64,000 nucleotides of DNA, from positions 10,801 to 74,800 of the forward strand of contig CAZEJR010000010.1 in the NCBI GenBank assembly GCA_964512675.1. Direction: 5' to 3'. The position numbers were made by a program, and so were the translations under genes. Under the pieces are notes generated by a model, which ran no database searches, was not told where the DNA came from, and saw nothing but the letters and a program-made list of their open reading frames with translations. The stretch is from A07HB70 sp964512675. GTDB lineage: Archaea; Halobacteriota; Halobacteria; Halobacteriales; Haloferacaceae. Of this stretch, positions 43,758 to 52,894 are shown piece by piece (position 1 is the stretch's first letter; every line of letters starts with the position of its first letter).

Positions 43758-45998
43758 TCACGCACGCCCTCCGACGGCACGCTCGAGTCGGTCTGCGACG
43801 ATCAGCGTCGGGGGCAGGGTAGCGAGCGCCGCCACGAGCGTCAGGGCGATGACGCCGACGGTGAGGAACCCGAAGTCGGCGATTATCGGGAACGGCGACG
43901 CCGCGAGCGCGGAGAAGCCGAAGACGGTCGTCATCCCCGACACCGAGATGGCCTTGCCGACCCGCGTCGCAGCCGTCTCGACGGCGTCCAGGGCGGCGAC
44001 ACCGGCGTCGCGCTCCTCGTAGTACCGCTCCATCACGATGACGGCGTACTCGGCGCCGATACCGACCGTCAGCGCCCCGAGACTGGCGCCGAGCGGCGAC
44101 ACCCGGACGCCGAGTGCGAACATGTAGAGGTTCTGCCAGCCGACGACGAACGCCATCGGCACCAGCGGTACGAGCGCCCTCGTCGGGTCGCGGTAGTACG
44201 CCAAGAGCGCGAGGAAGACGAAGGCGAACCCGAGCGCGGTCGTCGTGTTCCGGCTCTCGATCTGGTCGATGGTGCTCGGCGTCGAGACGACGTTCGTGCC
44301 CGTCAGCTGGGCGTCGACGCCCGGCGGCGGGCGGGAGAACTCGATCGCCGACCGGACCTGTCGGATGAACGAGAGCGTCGCCTCCGTCGAGAGGTCCGGC
44401 CGACTGATCACGACGATGTGGGCGTAGCCGTCGTCGGCGAACCGCTCGCGCTCTGTCGTCGGCGCGCGGTCCAGCGCCCGCTCGACGCCGGCCTCCGTCG
44501 TCGGGAGGTCACCGTCGTTGTGCCGCCGCACGAGGTCCGCGGGCGTCTCGACGCCGACGACCGCCGGGGTCCCGAGCGCGACGCGCTCGAACCGCTCCAT
44601 CCACCGCAGCGTCTCGGGGGCGGTGGTCTCGCCCGCCACGAGGACGTCGAACTGCACCGCCGTGCCCCCCCCAGTCTCGGCACGGAACTGCTGGAGGTCG
44701 AGAAGCGCCGGCAGGTCCTGCGGAATGAACTCCTCGGTGTCCGCGAGCGTCTCCAGGTCGGTGCCGGCCTGGAACCCGCCGGTGGTGAGGAGCACCGCGA
44801 CCACCAGCACGGCGACGGGGTGGGCGGCGAGCGCCCGCGACCCGGTCCCGAGCGTCTGCCCGAACCGACCGGGCTCGCTGGCGTCGGTCGCGCCGTCTGC
44901 GGGCGCCGGCGCGTCGTCCCGCCCGCCGTCGGTGGCCGCGGCGTCGTCGGTCGACGACCCGTCGCCCCGGACCCGCGCCCACATCGTGAGGACGGGGACG
45001 AGAACGACGATCGCCGCGAGGAAGGTGAGCAACACGCCGAAGATGGAGGTCTGTGCGAACCAGACGAACGCGGGCGAGTCGCGGGTCGACACCCACGTCG
45101 CGCCGAAGCCCAGCGCCGCTGCGATCATGGCGACGAGAACCGCGGGACCGATGCCGGACAGCGCCCGCGGGAGTGCCACCGTCGGCGGGGCGTCGGCGAG
45201 CTCCTCCTCGTAGCGCTGGTGGAACTGGACCGAGTAGTCGATCCCGAGCCCGATGAGGATGGGGAAGACGGCGCTCGTGAGCGTCGAGTTCGGCACCCCC
45301 GCGTAGCCGATCGCGCCGAAGGTGTAGACGACGCCGACGAAGACGGCGACGACCGGGAGCAGTCGGAGGCGGACCCCGCGAAAGAGAAAGAAGAGCGCGA
45401 CGACCATCAGCCCGACCGCGAGCCCGAGCTGTTGCTGTGTCGAGGACTGGATCGCCGCCGAGAGCTGGGCGGAGAAGGCGGCCTGTCCGGTGACGGTGAC
45501 GTCGACACCGGCGGGGAAGGCCGCCCACCCGACGGCGTCGACGGCGTCGTCGTAGATCGGTCGCTGTTGCTCCTGCGAGAGCCCGGGGTCGATGACGACG
45601 GTGACGAACGCGGCGTCCTCGTTCTCGACGACACGGGCGATACGGGTCTCGTCGTTCGGGATCGTGCCGTACGCCGCGCGCACCCGGTCTGCGGGGCTGG
45701 CGACCGTATCGACGTCCTCGCGGGCCGTGAGCCGGCGGTCGAACCGGTCGATCGCTCGCATCGTCCGCGGGTCGGTCACTGACCCGCGGACGAGGACGGC
45801 CACCGTCGAACGGTCGAACGTGTCCTGGAACCGCTCCAGCGTCGGGTTGTCGGCGGTGAACGCCTCGCTGCCGGTGACGCTGGTTATCTGTGCGGCGCCG
45901 CCGAGGGCCGCGACGACGAGGACGGCGGCGACCGCGAGGGTGGCGAGTGGGTGGCGCTCGATCGTCGCCCCGACCGCGCCGAACAGCGATCCGAGCAC
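43758..45998 (-). CDS. RND/MmpL-type transporter
   Basis: 746 aa, GTG start. Two similar halves, each with one helix, a large external loop and five or six clustered helices. Charged motifs on the fourth-helix position are FPILIGLGIDYSVQFHQRYEE (read GLGIDYSVQF) in the first half and GIGAEYAVIVMERYYEE in the second; the Asp-Tyr of MmpL/RND proton pathways is kept in the first half and is Glu-Tyr in the second. An acidic linker (about 350-385) separates the halves. It probably exports lipids or hydrophobic compounds. The gene lies between its TetR-type regulator and an S-layer-domain protein. Confidence 0.85.
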   Translation of the reverse strand: MLGSLFGAVGATIERHPLATLAVAAVLVVAALGGAAQITSVTGSEAFTADNPTLERFQDTFDRSTVAVLVRGSVTDPRTMRAIDRFDRRLTAREDVDTVASPADRVRAAYGTIPNDETRIARVVENEDAAFVTVVIDPGLSQEQQRPIYDDAVDAVGWAAFPAGVDVTVTGQAAFSAQLSAAIQSSTQQQLGLAVGLMVVALFFLFRGVRLRLLPVVAVFVGVVYTFGAIGYAGVPNSTLTSAVFPILIGLGIDYSVQFHQRYEEELADAPPTVALPRALSGIGPAVLVAMIAAALGFGATWVSTRDSPAFVWFAQTSIFGVLLTFLAAIVVLVPVLTMWARVRGDGSSTDDAAATDGGRDDAPAPADGATDASEPGRFGQTLGTGSRALAAHPVAVLVVAVLLTTGGFQAGTDLETLADTEEFIPQDLPALLDLQQFRAETGGGTAVQFDVLVAGETTAPETLRWMERFERVALGTPAVVGVETPADLVRRHNDGDLPTTEAGVERALDRAPTTERERFADDGYAHIVVISRPDLSTEATLSFIRQVRSAIEFSRPPPGVDAQLTGTNVVSTPSTIDQIESRNTTTALGFAFVFLALLAYYRDPTRALVPLVPMAFVVGWQNLYMFALGVRVSPLGASLGALTVGIGAEYAVIVMERYYEERDAGVAALDAVETAATRVGKAISVSGMTTVFGFSALAASPFPIIADFGFLTVGVIALTLVAALATLPPTLIVADRLERAVGGRA

Positions 45999-45999
45999 G

Positions 46000-47634
46000 C
46001 TACCGCCGCCCGAGCAGGACGTACGCGCCCCCGGCGAGAACCACGAGCGCGCCGACGGCGATCGGCACGAGCGGCGGTCCGCCGTCGCTCTGCTGGAGCG
46101 GGACGCCGACCGGCATCCCGTCGGTGAAGCGGGTGTCGCCGTCCGGTTCGTCGTATCGCACCTCGACGGCGGAGTCGTAGGTCTTCGGGAGCGCCGAGCC
46201 CGCGGCGCTCACGCCGAACGTCGCGGTGACGGTGTCGCCGGGCTGGAGCGTCCCGAGGAAGGCCCCGTCGTCGGCAGACGAGAGCGGGTCGGTCGGGAAC
46301 AGCCGCGCGTTTACTGCCGACGCGGGGTCGTCCCCGGCGTACCGGAGGGTCACGTCGAGCTGGCCGGAGCCGCCCGGCGAGACGTCGGCGGAGACGTCGA
46401 GCACCTCGAACGGCGCGCGCTGTGGCTCGATCGTCAGCGCCTTGCGGACGGGCTTTGCGGCCAGGACGTCGCCGTTCGCGTTCTCGTACTCGACGGCGAA
46501 TGCGAAGCTGTTCGTCCCCGGCTCGGCGTTCTCGCCGATGTCGACGGTGAACGCGACTGGCACGGACTCGTCCGGGCCGAGGTCGCCGACCGCCGACTCA
46601 CCGTTCGTCGGCGTCACCGGGGAGTTCCGGGCGCCGTTGAGCCGCACGGCCACCTGATTCGCCGTTCCCTCGCCGAGGTTGACGAGGTCCGCACGGATCC
46701 GGGCCTCGGACTCGTCGACGCGGAACCGCTCGGTCTCGACGTTCCGCAGGGCGAACTGTCGCTCCCCGCCGACCGTAACCCCGACCGTCTGTGCGTCGGA
46801 GCGGGCGGTCACGGCGTTCGTGTTCTCGTAGGCGACGACAGTCTCGACGGGGTACGACCCCGCGACGGCGTCGTTCGTCGCGCCGACCCGCACGGCCACC
46901 TCGCGGGACTGGCCGGGAGCGAGCGTTCCGACGAACAGCCCGGTCGACCGCTCGGGGCGGTCGGTCGGGCCGAAGAACAGCACCGGCGCCCCCGCCGACA
47001 GCGACAGCCGCGCGTCCGTCGCGGTCCGTGTCCCGGTGTTCTCGACGGTCAGCGACAGCCGGTCGCTGTCGCCGGCGAACAGGCTGTCGGCGTCGCCGCC
47101 GGTGATCCGGAACTGCGGTCGTGCCTCGACCCGGAGCCGGACCGACGTCCGGACCGTCCGTGTCGTCGTCGTGAACTCCGGCTGCTCGAACTCGTCGACG
47201 ACGACCGAGCGCGTGTGGCTGTACTCGATCCGGACCGGCACCCGGTAGGTGCCCGGCTCGACTGCCCCGACCTCGATACGGTACTCGACCGGCGTCGTCT
47301 GGCTGTCCGGGAGCCGACCGAGCGTCCGTGTGCCCGTCCTGACCTCGACCGGTGCGTCGATGCCGGACTCGACGACCTCGACCTGGACGTTCCGTGCGGT
47401 CGTCACCCGGTCCTCGTACTGCGGGTTCTGCTGGTCGCCCCGCTGCAGTTCACCGTCGTTCGTCACCGCGACTGTCAGCGTCGTCTCCTCGCTCGCCTGT
47501 ACGGTCCCCGTCGGCGAGGTGGCCGTGAGGTCCGGTTCGCCGATGATCACCGTGTTCGCGCCTGCGGGGATGGCGAGCGCCGCAGAGACGAGAAGCACCG
47601 AGAGCACGAGGACAGTCACACGTCTGCCGTCCAT
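46000..47634 (-). CDS. Secreted COG1361-type S-layer/CARDB-domain protein
   Basis: 544 aa. Sec signal at about residues 5-25 (VTVLVLSVLLVSAALAIPAG), several Ig-like/CARDB beta repeats (TTLTVAVTNDG, LSLTVENTGTRTATDARL, VDLVNLGEG-type RADLVNLGEGTANQ) and a C-terminal anchor helix VPIAVGALVVLAGGAYVLLG followed by RR. Extracellular and membrane-anchored. The stop adjoins the exporter start (46000 and 45998), so the two are coupled, and this protein may act as an external partner of the RND transporter, a known pairing in Euryarchaeota. Confidence 0.85.
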   Translation of the reverse strand: MDGRRVTVLVLSVLLVSAALAIPAGANTVIIGEPDLTATSPTGTVQASEETTLTVAVTNDGELQRGDQQNPQYEDRVTTARNVQVEVVESGIDAPVEVRTGTRTLGRLPDSQTTPVEYRIEVGAVEPGTYRVPVRIEYSHTRSVVVDEFEQPEFTTTTRTVRTSVRLRVEARPQFRITGGDADSLFAGDSDRLSLTVENTGTRTATDARLSLSAGAPVLFFGPTDRPERSTGLFVGTLAPGQSREVAVRVGATNDAVAGSYPVETVVAYENTNAVTARSDAQTVGVTVGGERQFALRNVETERFRVDESEARIRADLVNLGEGTANQVAVRLNGARNSPVTPTNGESAVGDLGPDESVPVAFTVDIGENAEPGTNSFAFAVEYENANGDVLAAKPVRKALTIEPQRAPFEVLDVSADVSPGGSGQLDVTLRYAGDDPASAVNARLFPTDPLSSADDGAFLGTLQPGDTVTATFGVSAAGSALPKTYDSAVEVRYDEPDGDTRFTDGMPVGVPLQQSDGGPPLVPIAVGALVVLAGGAYVLLGRR

Positions 47635-47812
47635 GAGACTGAACGGGCGGTCAGGGTGTTAACCCTGACGAAACGGACGAACGAGTGTTAAACTCGGGGG
47701 GTGTCGCCGTCGGCACCGCGCCGGACCGAGACCCACGACGCGGCGCGAGACGCCACCGGAGCGGGGTCTGAGCGGTCTCTGTAGAGCCGGCGGCGAGGGG
47801 CGGTTTCGCCAC

Positions 47813-47823
47813 GTTCATATAGA
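47813..47823 (+). promoter_or_regulatory. TATA box of the thermosome gene
   Basis: The stretch gttcatataga about 25-35 nt before the ATG at 47848 fits a TATA box; haloarchaeal cct promoters are heat-induced and carry extra elements around TATA, which cannot be resolved by eye here. Confidence 0.5.
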
Positions 47824-47847
47824 ACGGCAAATCACGTCCTAGTGATT

Positions 47848-49509
47848 ATGAGCCAGCGCCGGATGGCGGGAGCCCCCGTCATGATCATGGGAGAGGACGC
47901 CGAGCAGCTCCGGGACCGTGACGCCCAGAAGCACAACATCTCGGCGGCACAGGCCGTCGCGGAGGCGGTGCGGTCGACGCTCGGGCCGAAGGGGATGGAC
48001 AAGATGCTCGTCGGCTCGACGGGCGACGTCACCGTCACGAACGACGGCGTGACGATCCTCGAGGAGATGGACATCGAGAACCCGACGGCACAGATGGTCG
48101 TCGAGGTGGCACAGACCCAGGAGGAGGAGGCCGGTGACGGCACGACGACGGCCGTCGCGGTCGCGGGCGAACTCCTGAAACTCGCCGAGGAGTTCATCGA
48201 CCGGGAGATCCACCCCACCTCGATCATCCGCGGGTTCACCGAGGCGAGCGAAGTCGCACGCACCGAGGTCGCGAAGATGGCGACGCGGGTCGAGGGCGAC
48301 GAGGAGCGTCTCCGGGCCGTCGCCGAGACGGCGATGACGGGCAAGGGCGCCGAGGTGAACAAGCGCGTCCTCGCGGACATCATCGTCGAGGCCGTCCAGG
48401 CCGTCAGCGTCGACGCCGACGACGGGACGACGGTCGTCGACCTCGGCTACGTCGAGACGGGGACCGAAACCGGTCGCGGTGTCGAGGAGTCGGAACTCAT
48501 CGACGGCGGGGTCATCAACAAGGAGCCGCTCCTCTCTGATATGCCGCGGCAGTTCGATGACGCGAACGTCCTCCTCTCGCTCGACCCCCTCGAGGCCAGC
48601 GAGACCGACACCGACATCTCGGTCCGGGCGGAGAGCCACGAGACGGTCGACCGGTTCATCGAGGCCGAGGAGCGGGAGCTGAGAGAGCAGGTCGAGGCGC
48701 TCGAGGAGCTCGGCGTCGACGTCCTGCTCTGTCAGAAAGGCATCGACGACGTCGCCCACCACTACCTGAAGGAGGCCGGCATCCTCGCGGTGCGCCGGAC
48801 GAACAAGAGCGACATGGCGTTCCTGAAGGAGGTACTGGGCGCGCGTATCGTCAACAACCTCGAGACGGCGACCGAGGACGACCTCGGTCACGGCTCGGTC
48901 CACTGGCACGACAAGAGCGAGACGTTCCGGATCCAGGGGACCGGCGAGGAGACCCACGGCGTGACGATCATGCTCCGCGGGTCGACCCAGCAGGTGATCG
49001 ACGAGCTGGAGCGCGGCGTGATGGACGCGCTCAACGTCGTCGCCACCGCAGCCGGCGACGGACGGGTCGTCGGCGGCGCCGGCGCGACCGAGATCGAACT
49101 CGCCCGACGCCTGCGCGACCACGCCGACGGCGTCGAGGGACGCGAACAGCTCGCGGTCGAGGCGTTCGCCGACGCGCTGGAGCTGGTGCCACGCACCCTC
49201 GCGACGAACGCCGGCATCGACGGCATCGACGCGCTGGTCGACCTGCGCGCGGCCCACGACGACGGCGACGTCCACGCCGGCCTCGACGTGTTCAGCGGCG
49301 AGGTCGTCGACAGCTACGACGCGGGCGTGGTCGAGCCGGCGACGGCGAAACAGCAGGCGGTCGTCTCCGCCGCCGAGGCCGCGAACCTCATCCTGAAGAT
49401 CGACGACGTGCTCGAGGCCGGCGAGAGCGACGACGACGACGGCCCGGGTGGTCCGGGCGGCGCCCCCGGCGGCATGGGCGGTATGGGCGGTATGGGCGGT
49501 GCGATGTGA
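47848..49509 (+). CDS. thsA: Thermosome (group II chaperonin) subunit
   Basis: 553 aa from the ATG at 47848 (MSQRRMAGAPVMIMGEDAEQ); a GTG two codons upstream is possible. Equatorial ATP sites: LGPKGMDKMLV near 42, VTNDGVTILEEMDIENPTAQ, GDGTTTAVAVAG near 93 with the catalytic Asp, and VVGGAGATEIELA near 403. Lid region around SHETVDRFIEAEE. The C terminus is a Gly/Met tail with GGM repeated. Hetero-oligomeric eight- or nine-fold rings fold cytosolic proteins. A second subunit gene is expected elsewhere. Confidence 0.96.
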   Translation: MSQRRMAGAPVMIMGEDAEQLRDRDAQKHNISAAQAVAEAVRSTLGPKGMDKMLVGSTGDVTVTNDGVTILEEMDIENPTAQMVVEVAQTQEEEAGDGTTTAVAVAGELLKLAEEFIDREIHPTSIIRGFTEASEVARTEVAKMATRVEGDEERLRAVAETAMTGKGAEVNKRVLADIIVEAVQAVSVDADDGTTVVDLGYVETGTETGRGVEESELIDGGVINKEPLLSDMPRQFDDANVLLSLDPLEASETDTDISVRAESHETVDRFIEAEERELREQVEALEELGVDVLLCQKGIDDVAHHYLKEAGILAVRRTNKSDMAFLKEVLGARIVNNLETATEDDLGHGSVHWHDKSETFRIQGTGEETHGVTIMLRGSTQQVIDELERGVMDALNVVATAAGDGRVVGGAGATEIELARRLRDHADGVEGREQLAVEAFADALELVPRTLATNAGIDGIDALVDLRAAHDDGDVHAGLDVFSGEVVDSYDAGVVEPATAKQQAVVSAAEAANLILKIDDVLEAGESDDDDGPGGPGGAPGGMGGMGGMGGAM

Positions 49510-50142
49510 CCGACGGCAGGTAGACACACGCCACCCGTCTCCTGGCCGCCGGCAAGCGGCTGTCGTGCCGTCGCCCGGCGTCCGGCTGTGCTCGACGCGA
49601 GAGGCCGAGACGGAGCCGGACGGACTGACGATCAGCGGGTCGACCGCGGGCTGGCGGTCGTGGTTACCGCGCCAGCGCCGGACCGAGGTCGCCGTTCGGG
49701 AACGCCCGGACGGTGTCGAGTGCGCTCGTGGCGCTGTCGGCGGCCTGCGAGGGCGGCGCCTCGGGCGCACCCTGACGGACTCCGTCCTCGTCACCCGCGG
49801 CGGGGACGTCCGCCGGCGGGCCGGCGTCTGCGGACTCGTCTGCCGTGTCGTCTGCGGCCTCGGACTCGCCGTCCGTATCGTGTACTGTTCGTCCGCGCGG
49901 CTGTCTGCGTCGTCTGCCGGACCCGCGCCGGTCGGGAGCGTGTCGGGGCGGCGACCGGCACGGGGCGAGCGCGAGTGCGGCGGCTCGTTTCGACGTCACG
50001 ATGCGCTCGTGGAGGACGCGAGCGGCGGATCGGCCTCCGACCGACGAGCCGACTCCTCGCCGTTCGTGGCCGTCTCACGGCAGTCGAGCGGGGCTAACCG
50101 TCGCCGCGGCACGTCTAAGTGTACGCCGCCGGGAGAGACGGT
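49510..50142. other. 633-nt region with one doubtful minus-strand reading frame
   Basis: No confident gene. On the minus strand 49664..49999 has an open frame whose second half is acidic and coding-like (ADDTADESADAGPP, then PPSQAADSATSALDTVRAFP), while its first half is basic; in the next frame there is GAGPADDADSRADEQ, which would join if one base changed near 49880-49900. This suggests a frameshifted remnant of a small exported or linker-type protein, not an intact gene. A TATA-like ctaagtgta at about 50114-50122 serves the next gene. Confidence 0.4.
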
Positions 50143-51129
50143 GTGCTCCGACTCCTCGACGGCGACGACGTGCGGCGGTGCGCGCCGACGACGGCAGTCG
50201 TCGACGCGGTGGCGGACGCCTTCGCCGCGACGGACCGCGGCGACGCGGTGATGCCGCCGAAGTCGTACGTCGACCTGCCGCAGTACGACGGCGACTTCCG
50301 GGCGATGCCGGCGTACGTCGACGGCGGGTCGTGGGACGCGGCGGGCGTGAAGTGGGTCAACTCCCACCCGGAGAACCCCGACCGGTTCGACCTCCCGACT
50401 GTCATGGGCGTGATGGTCTACTCCGACCCCGAGACGGCCCGACCGCTCGCGGTGCTCGACGGGACGGAGCTCACACGCCTGCGGACCGGCGCCGCCGCCG
50501 CCGTCGCGACGGACCACCTCGCCGTCGCGGACGCGTCCTCGCTCGGCCTCGTCGGCGCGGGCGCGCAGTCGTACACCCAGCTGGCGTTCGTCGCGTCTGT
50601 CCGGCCGGTCGAGCGCGTGGTCGTCGCCGACGCCGACCCGGAGACCGCGGCGGCGCTCGTCGACCACGCGACCGAGACGGGGTTCGACGCTCGCGCCGGC
50701 GACGTCACGGAGGCCGCCGCGTGCGACGTCGTCTCCACGACCACGCCCGTCAGGGAGCCGATCGTCGAGCGGGCCGCCGTCGGCGAGCGCACACACCTCA
50801 ACGCGATCGGTGCCGACGCAGCCGGAAAGCGGGAGCTCGGGGACGGGGTGCTCGCCGACGCCACGGTCGTCGTCGACGACTGGGACCAGTGTGTCCACTC
50901 GGGCGAGATCAACGTCCCGTGGGACGCGGGAGTGGTCGACGAGGGCTCGATCCACGCCGAACTCGGCGCGGTCGTGGCCGGGTCGACCCCCGGCCGGACG
51001 GCAGAGACCGGGATCACCGTCTTCGACTCGACGGGGCTCGCGGTCCAGGACGTCGCGGCTGCACACGTCGTCTACGAGCGGGCGACCGCCGACGGCGTCG
51101 GGACGGAGTTCGACCTGCTCGGGCTCTAA
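50143..51129 (+). CDS. Ornithine cyclodeaminase/mu-crystallin-family dehydrogenase
   Basis: 328 aa from the GTG at 50143 (VLRLLDGDDVRRC), 20-30 nt after a TATA-like box. Substrate half: GVKWVNSHPENPDR near residue 75 and DGTELTRLRTGAAAA near 107. Rossmann half: LGLVGAGAQSYTQL near 133 and HLNAIGADAAGKREL near 220. The family covers archaeal alanine dehydrogenase, ornithine cyclodeaminase and imine reductases. In haloarchaea it is often annotated as alanine dehydrogenase; substrate uncertain. Confidence 0.85.
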   Translation: MLRLLDGDDVRRCAPTTAVVDAVADAFAATDRGDAVMPPKSYVDLPQYDGDFRAMPAYVDGGSWDAAGVKWVNSHPENPDRFDLPTVMGVMVYSDPETARPLAVLDGTELTRLRTGAAAAVATDHLAVADASSLGLVGAGAQSYTQLAFVASVRPVERVVVADADPETAAALVDHATETGFDARAGDVTEAAACDVVSTTTPVREPIVERAAVGERTHLNAIGADAAGKRELGDGVLADATVVVDDWDQCVHSGEINVPWDAGVVDEGSIHAELGAVVAGSTPGRTAETGITVFDSTGLAVQDVAAAHVVYERATADGVGTEFDLLGL

Positions 51130-51138
51130 CTCTCGCCG

Positions 51139-51954
51139 TCAGTACAGGACGTGGCGGGTGTCGTACGAGCCGAGCCGCCGGACCCAGCCTGCCTCGGCGA
51201 TCTCCTCCAGTCGCTCGACTGCGGCCTCGGCGCGTCGCTCGTACAGACCGGCCTCGAAGTCGAGGTGGAACAGGTAGTCGCCAAGCCGCTCGCCGCTCGG
51301 GCGTGACTCGACCCGCGAGAGGTTGATCTCGCGGTCGGCGAACGCCTCCAGCAGCTCCAGCAGGAGGCCGGGGTAGTTCGCGTTCGGGTAGACGACGACG
51401 CTCGACTTCCCGCCGGCGTCGTCGCGGTCGGCGGGCGGGGCGACGACGAAAAAGCGGGTTGCGTTCGAGTCGCGGTCCTGGATATCCTCGGCCAGGACGT
51501 GGATGCCGTCGCCGGCGTTTTCCGGGTGGCCGACCCCGGCGACCGCCGCGTCGGTGCGGGCGCGTTCGACTCCTCGGGCGGTGCTCGCGACCGCCTCCAG
51601 CCGCGCGTCCGGGTGGTGCTCCTCCAGGTAGCCCCGGCACTGCGCGAGCGCCTGTGAGTGGCTGGCGACGGTCTCGAACGCCTCGTCCCGTGCCAGCAGC
51701 GCGTGGCGGATCGGGGTGACGATCTCCTCGACCACGGCCACGTCGTAGTCGGCGAGAGCGTCGAGCGTCTCGGTCACCGACCCCTCGATGCTGTTCTCGA
51801 TCGGCACCACCCCACGGTCGACGGCCCCCCGGGCCACCGCCTCGACGATGGCGGTGACGGACTCGCGGAAGTCGACGGCGACACCGTCGCCGTCGACCGC
51901 GCGGGCCGCCCGGTGAGAGTAGGTTCCCGCGGGGCCGAGGGTGAGTACGTCCAT
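51139..51954 (-). CDS. pheA: Prephenate dehydratase
   Basis: 271 aa. Dehydratase domain (about 1-175): LGPAGTYSHRAA near residue 6, GVVPIENSIEGSV near 48 and the catalytic Thr in NATRFFVV near 166. ACT domain (about 185-265) with ESRPSGE at about 215, where Phe binds and inhibits. It makes phenylpyruvate from prephenate. It stands alone without chorismate mutase, as usual in haloarchaea. Its promoter appears to lie over the 3' end of hisH. Confidence 0.94.
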   Translation of the reverse strand: MDVLTLGPAGTYSHRAARAVDGDGVAVDFRESVTAIVEAVARGAVDRGVVPIENSIEGSVTETLDALADYDVAVVEEIVTPIRHALLARDEAFETVASHSQALAQCRGYLEEHHPDARLEAVASTARGVERARTDAAVAGVGHPENAGDGIHVLAEDIQDRDSNATRFFVVAPPADRDDAGGKSSVVVYPNANYPGLLLELLEAFADREINLSRVESRPSGERLGDYLFHLDFEAGLYERRAEAAVERLEEIAEAGWVRRLGSYDTRHVLY

Positions 51955-51976
51955 AGCGGCTGAGTCGCCCGGTCCG

Positions 51977-51987
51977 CGGTTAAGCGC
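51977..51987 (-). promoter_or_regulatory. Candidate pheA TATA box overlapping the hisH stop
   Basis: The complement of cggttaagcgc, gcgcttaaccg, lies 24-33 nt before the pheA ATG at 51954, the usual TATA distance in this window. It contains the hisH TAA (51980-51982). So pheA can be transcribed apart from hisH. Confidence 0.45.
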
Positions 51988-52609
51988 GTCGCTCTGCGCA
52001 GAACGCGACGAAGTTCTCGAGCAGGCGCAGGCCGGTCTCGCCGCTCTTCTCCGGGTGAAACTGTGTCCCGACGACGTTGTCGCGTGCGACGACGGCGGGG
52101 AACCGCTCGCCGTGTGTCGTCGTCGCCGCCACCGTGTCGTCGTCGTCCGGGCGGGCGTAGTACGAGTGGACGAAGTACGCGTACTCGCCGTCGACGCCCG
52201 CCAAGACGGGGTGGTCGCGCTCCACGGCCAGGTCGTTCCAGCCCATGTGCGGCACCTTCGGAGCGTCCCGGAACCGGACGTTCCGGCCGGGGATCACCCC
52301 GAGCCCCTCGGCGTCGCCCTGTCCCTCGCGTTCGGCCTCCTCGCTCTCCGAGAGGAGCATCTGCATCCCGAGACAGATGCCGAGCAAGGGGGTGTCGGCG
52401 GCGGCGAGATCCGTCAGCGCCGTCCGGAATGGACCGGCGTTCTCCATCCCGTCGCCGAACGCACCGACGCCGGGCAGGACGACGCCGTCGGCGCCAGCCA
52501 GCGCCGCTGGCGACTCGACGACGTCGACGCTCGCGCCCGCGCGCTCCAGTCCTCGCGTGGCGCTCCGGAGGTTGTTGATCCCGTAGTCCACGACCGCCAG
52601 GTCGACCAT
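51980..52609 (-). CDS. hisH: Imidazole glycerol phosphate synthase glutaminase subunit HisH
   Basis: 209 aa from the ATG at 52609. Class I glutaminase: LPGVGAFGDGM near residue 46, nucleophile Cys in LLGICLGMQ near 78, GWNDLAVE, and His/Glu in GTQFHPEKSG near 188. It passes ammonia to HisF in histidine synthesis. HisF is not in this window, so his genes are scattered as in other haloarchaea. Same strand as pheA, 25 nt upstream of its start. Confidence 0.93.
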   Translation of the reverse strand: MVDLAVVDYGINNLRSATRGLERAGASVDVVESPAALAGADGVVLPGVGAFGDGMENAGPFRTALTDLAAADTPLLGICLGMQMLLSESEEAEREGQGDAEGLGVIPGRNVRFRDAPKVPHMGWNDLAVERDHPVLAGVDGEYAYFVHSYYARPDDDDTVAATTTHGERFPAVVARDNVVGTQFHPEKSGETGLRLLENFVAFCAERRA

Positions 52610-52894
52610 ACGTCGGGTCGGCGGCGAGGGGACAAGTCGGTTCCGACCTGTGCGGTCTCGCCGTCCGGCGGGACCGCTGTCCGTAGCACCTGTCCGGGCA
52701 GCCCCGTCACCTTCGACGACACCGGCGCGCCCAGCCGGTCGCGGTCCCGCGCCCCCGACCACAGAGCGGCGTCGGTCGTGGGACCACCGGCGCAGGTACA
52801 AACGGTCGGTCGTCGTGACAGTCCGAGACGACCGGCTGGCGACCCCGCGTCGCGCACTCGGCACGGCGCAGCGTCGTGCAGTCCCGACTGAGGC

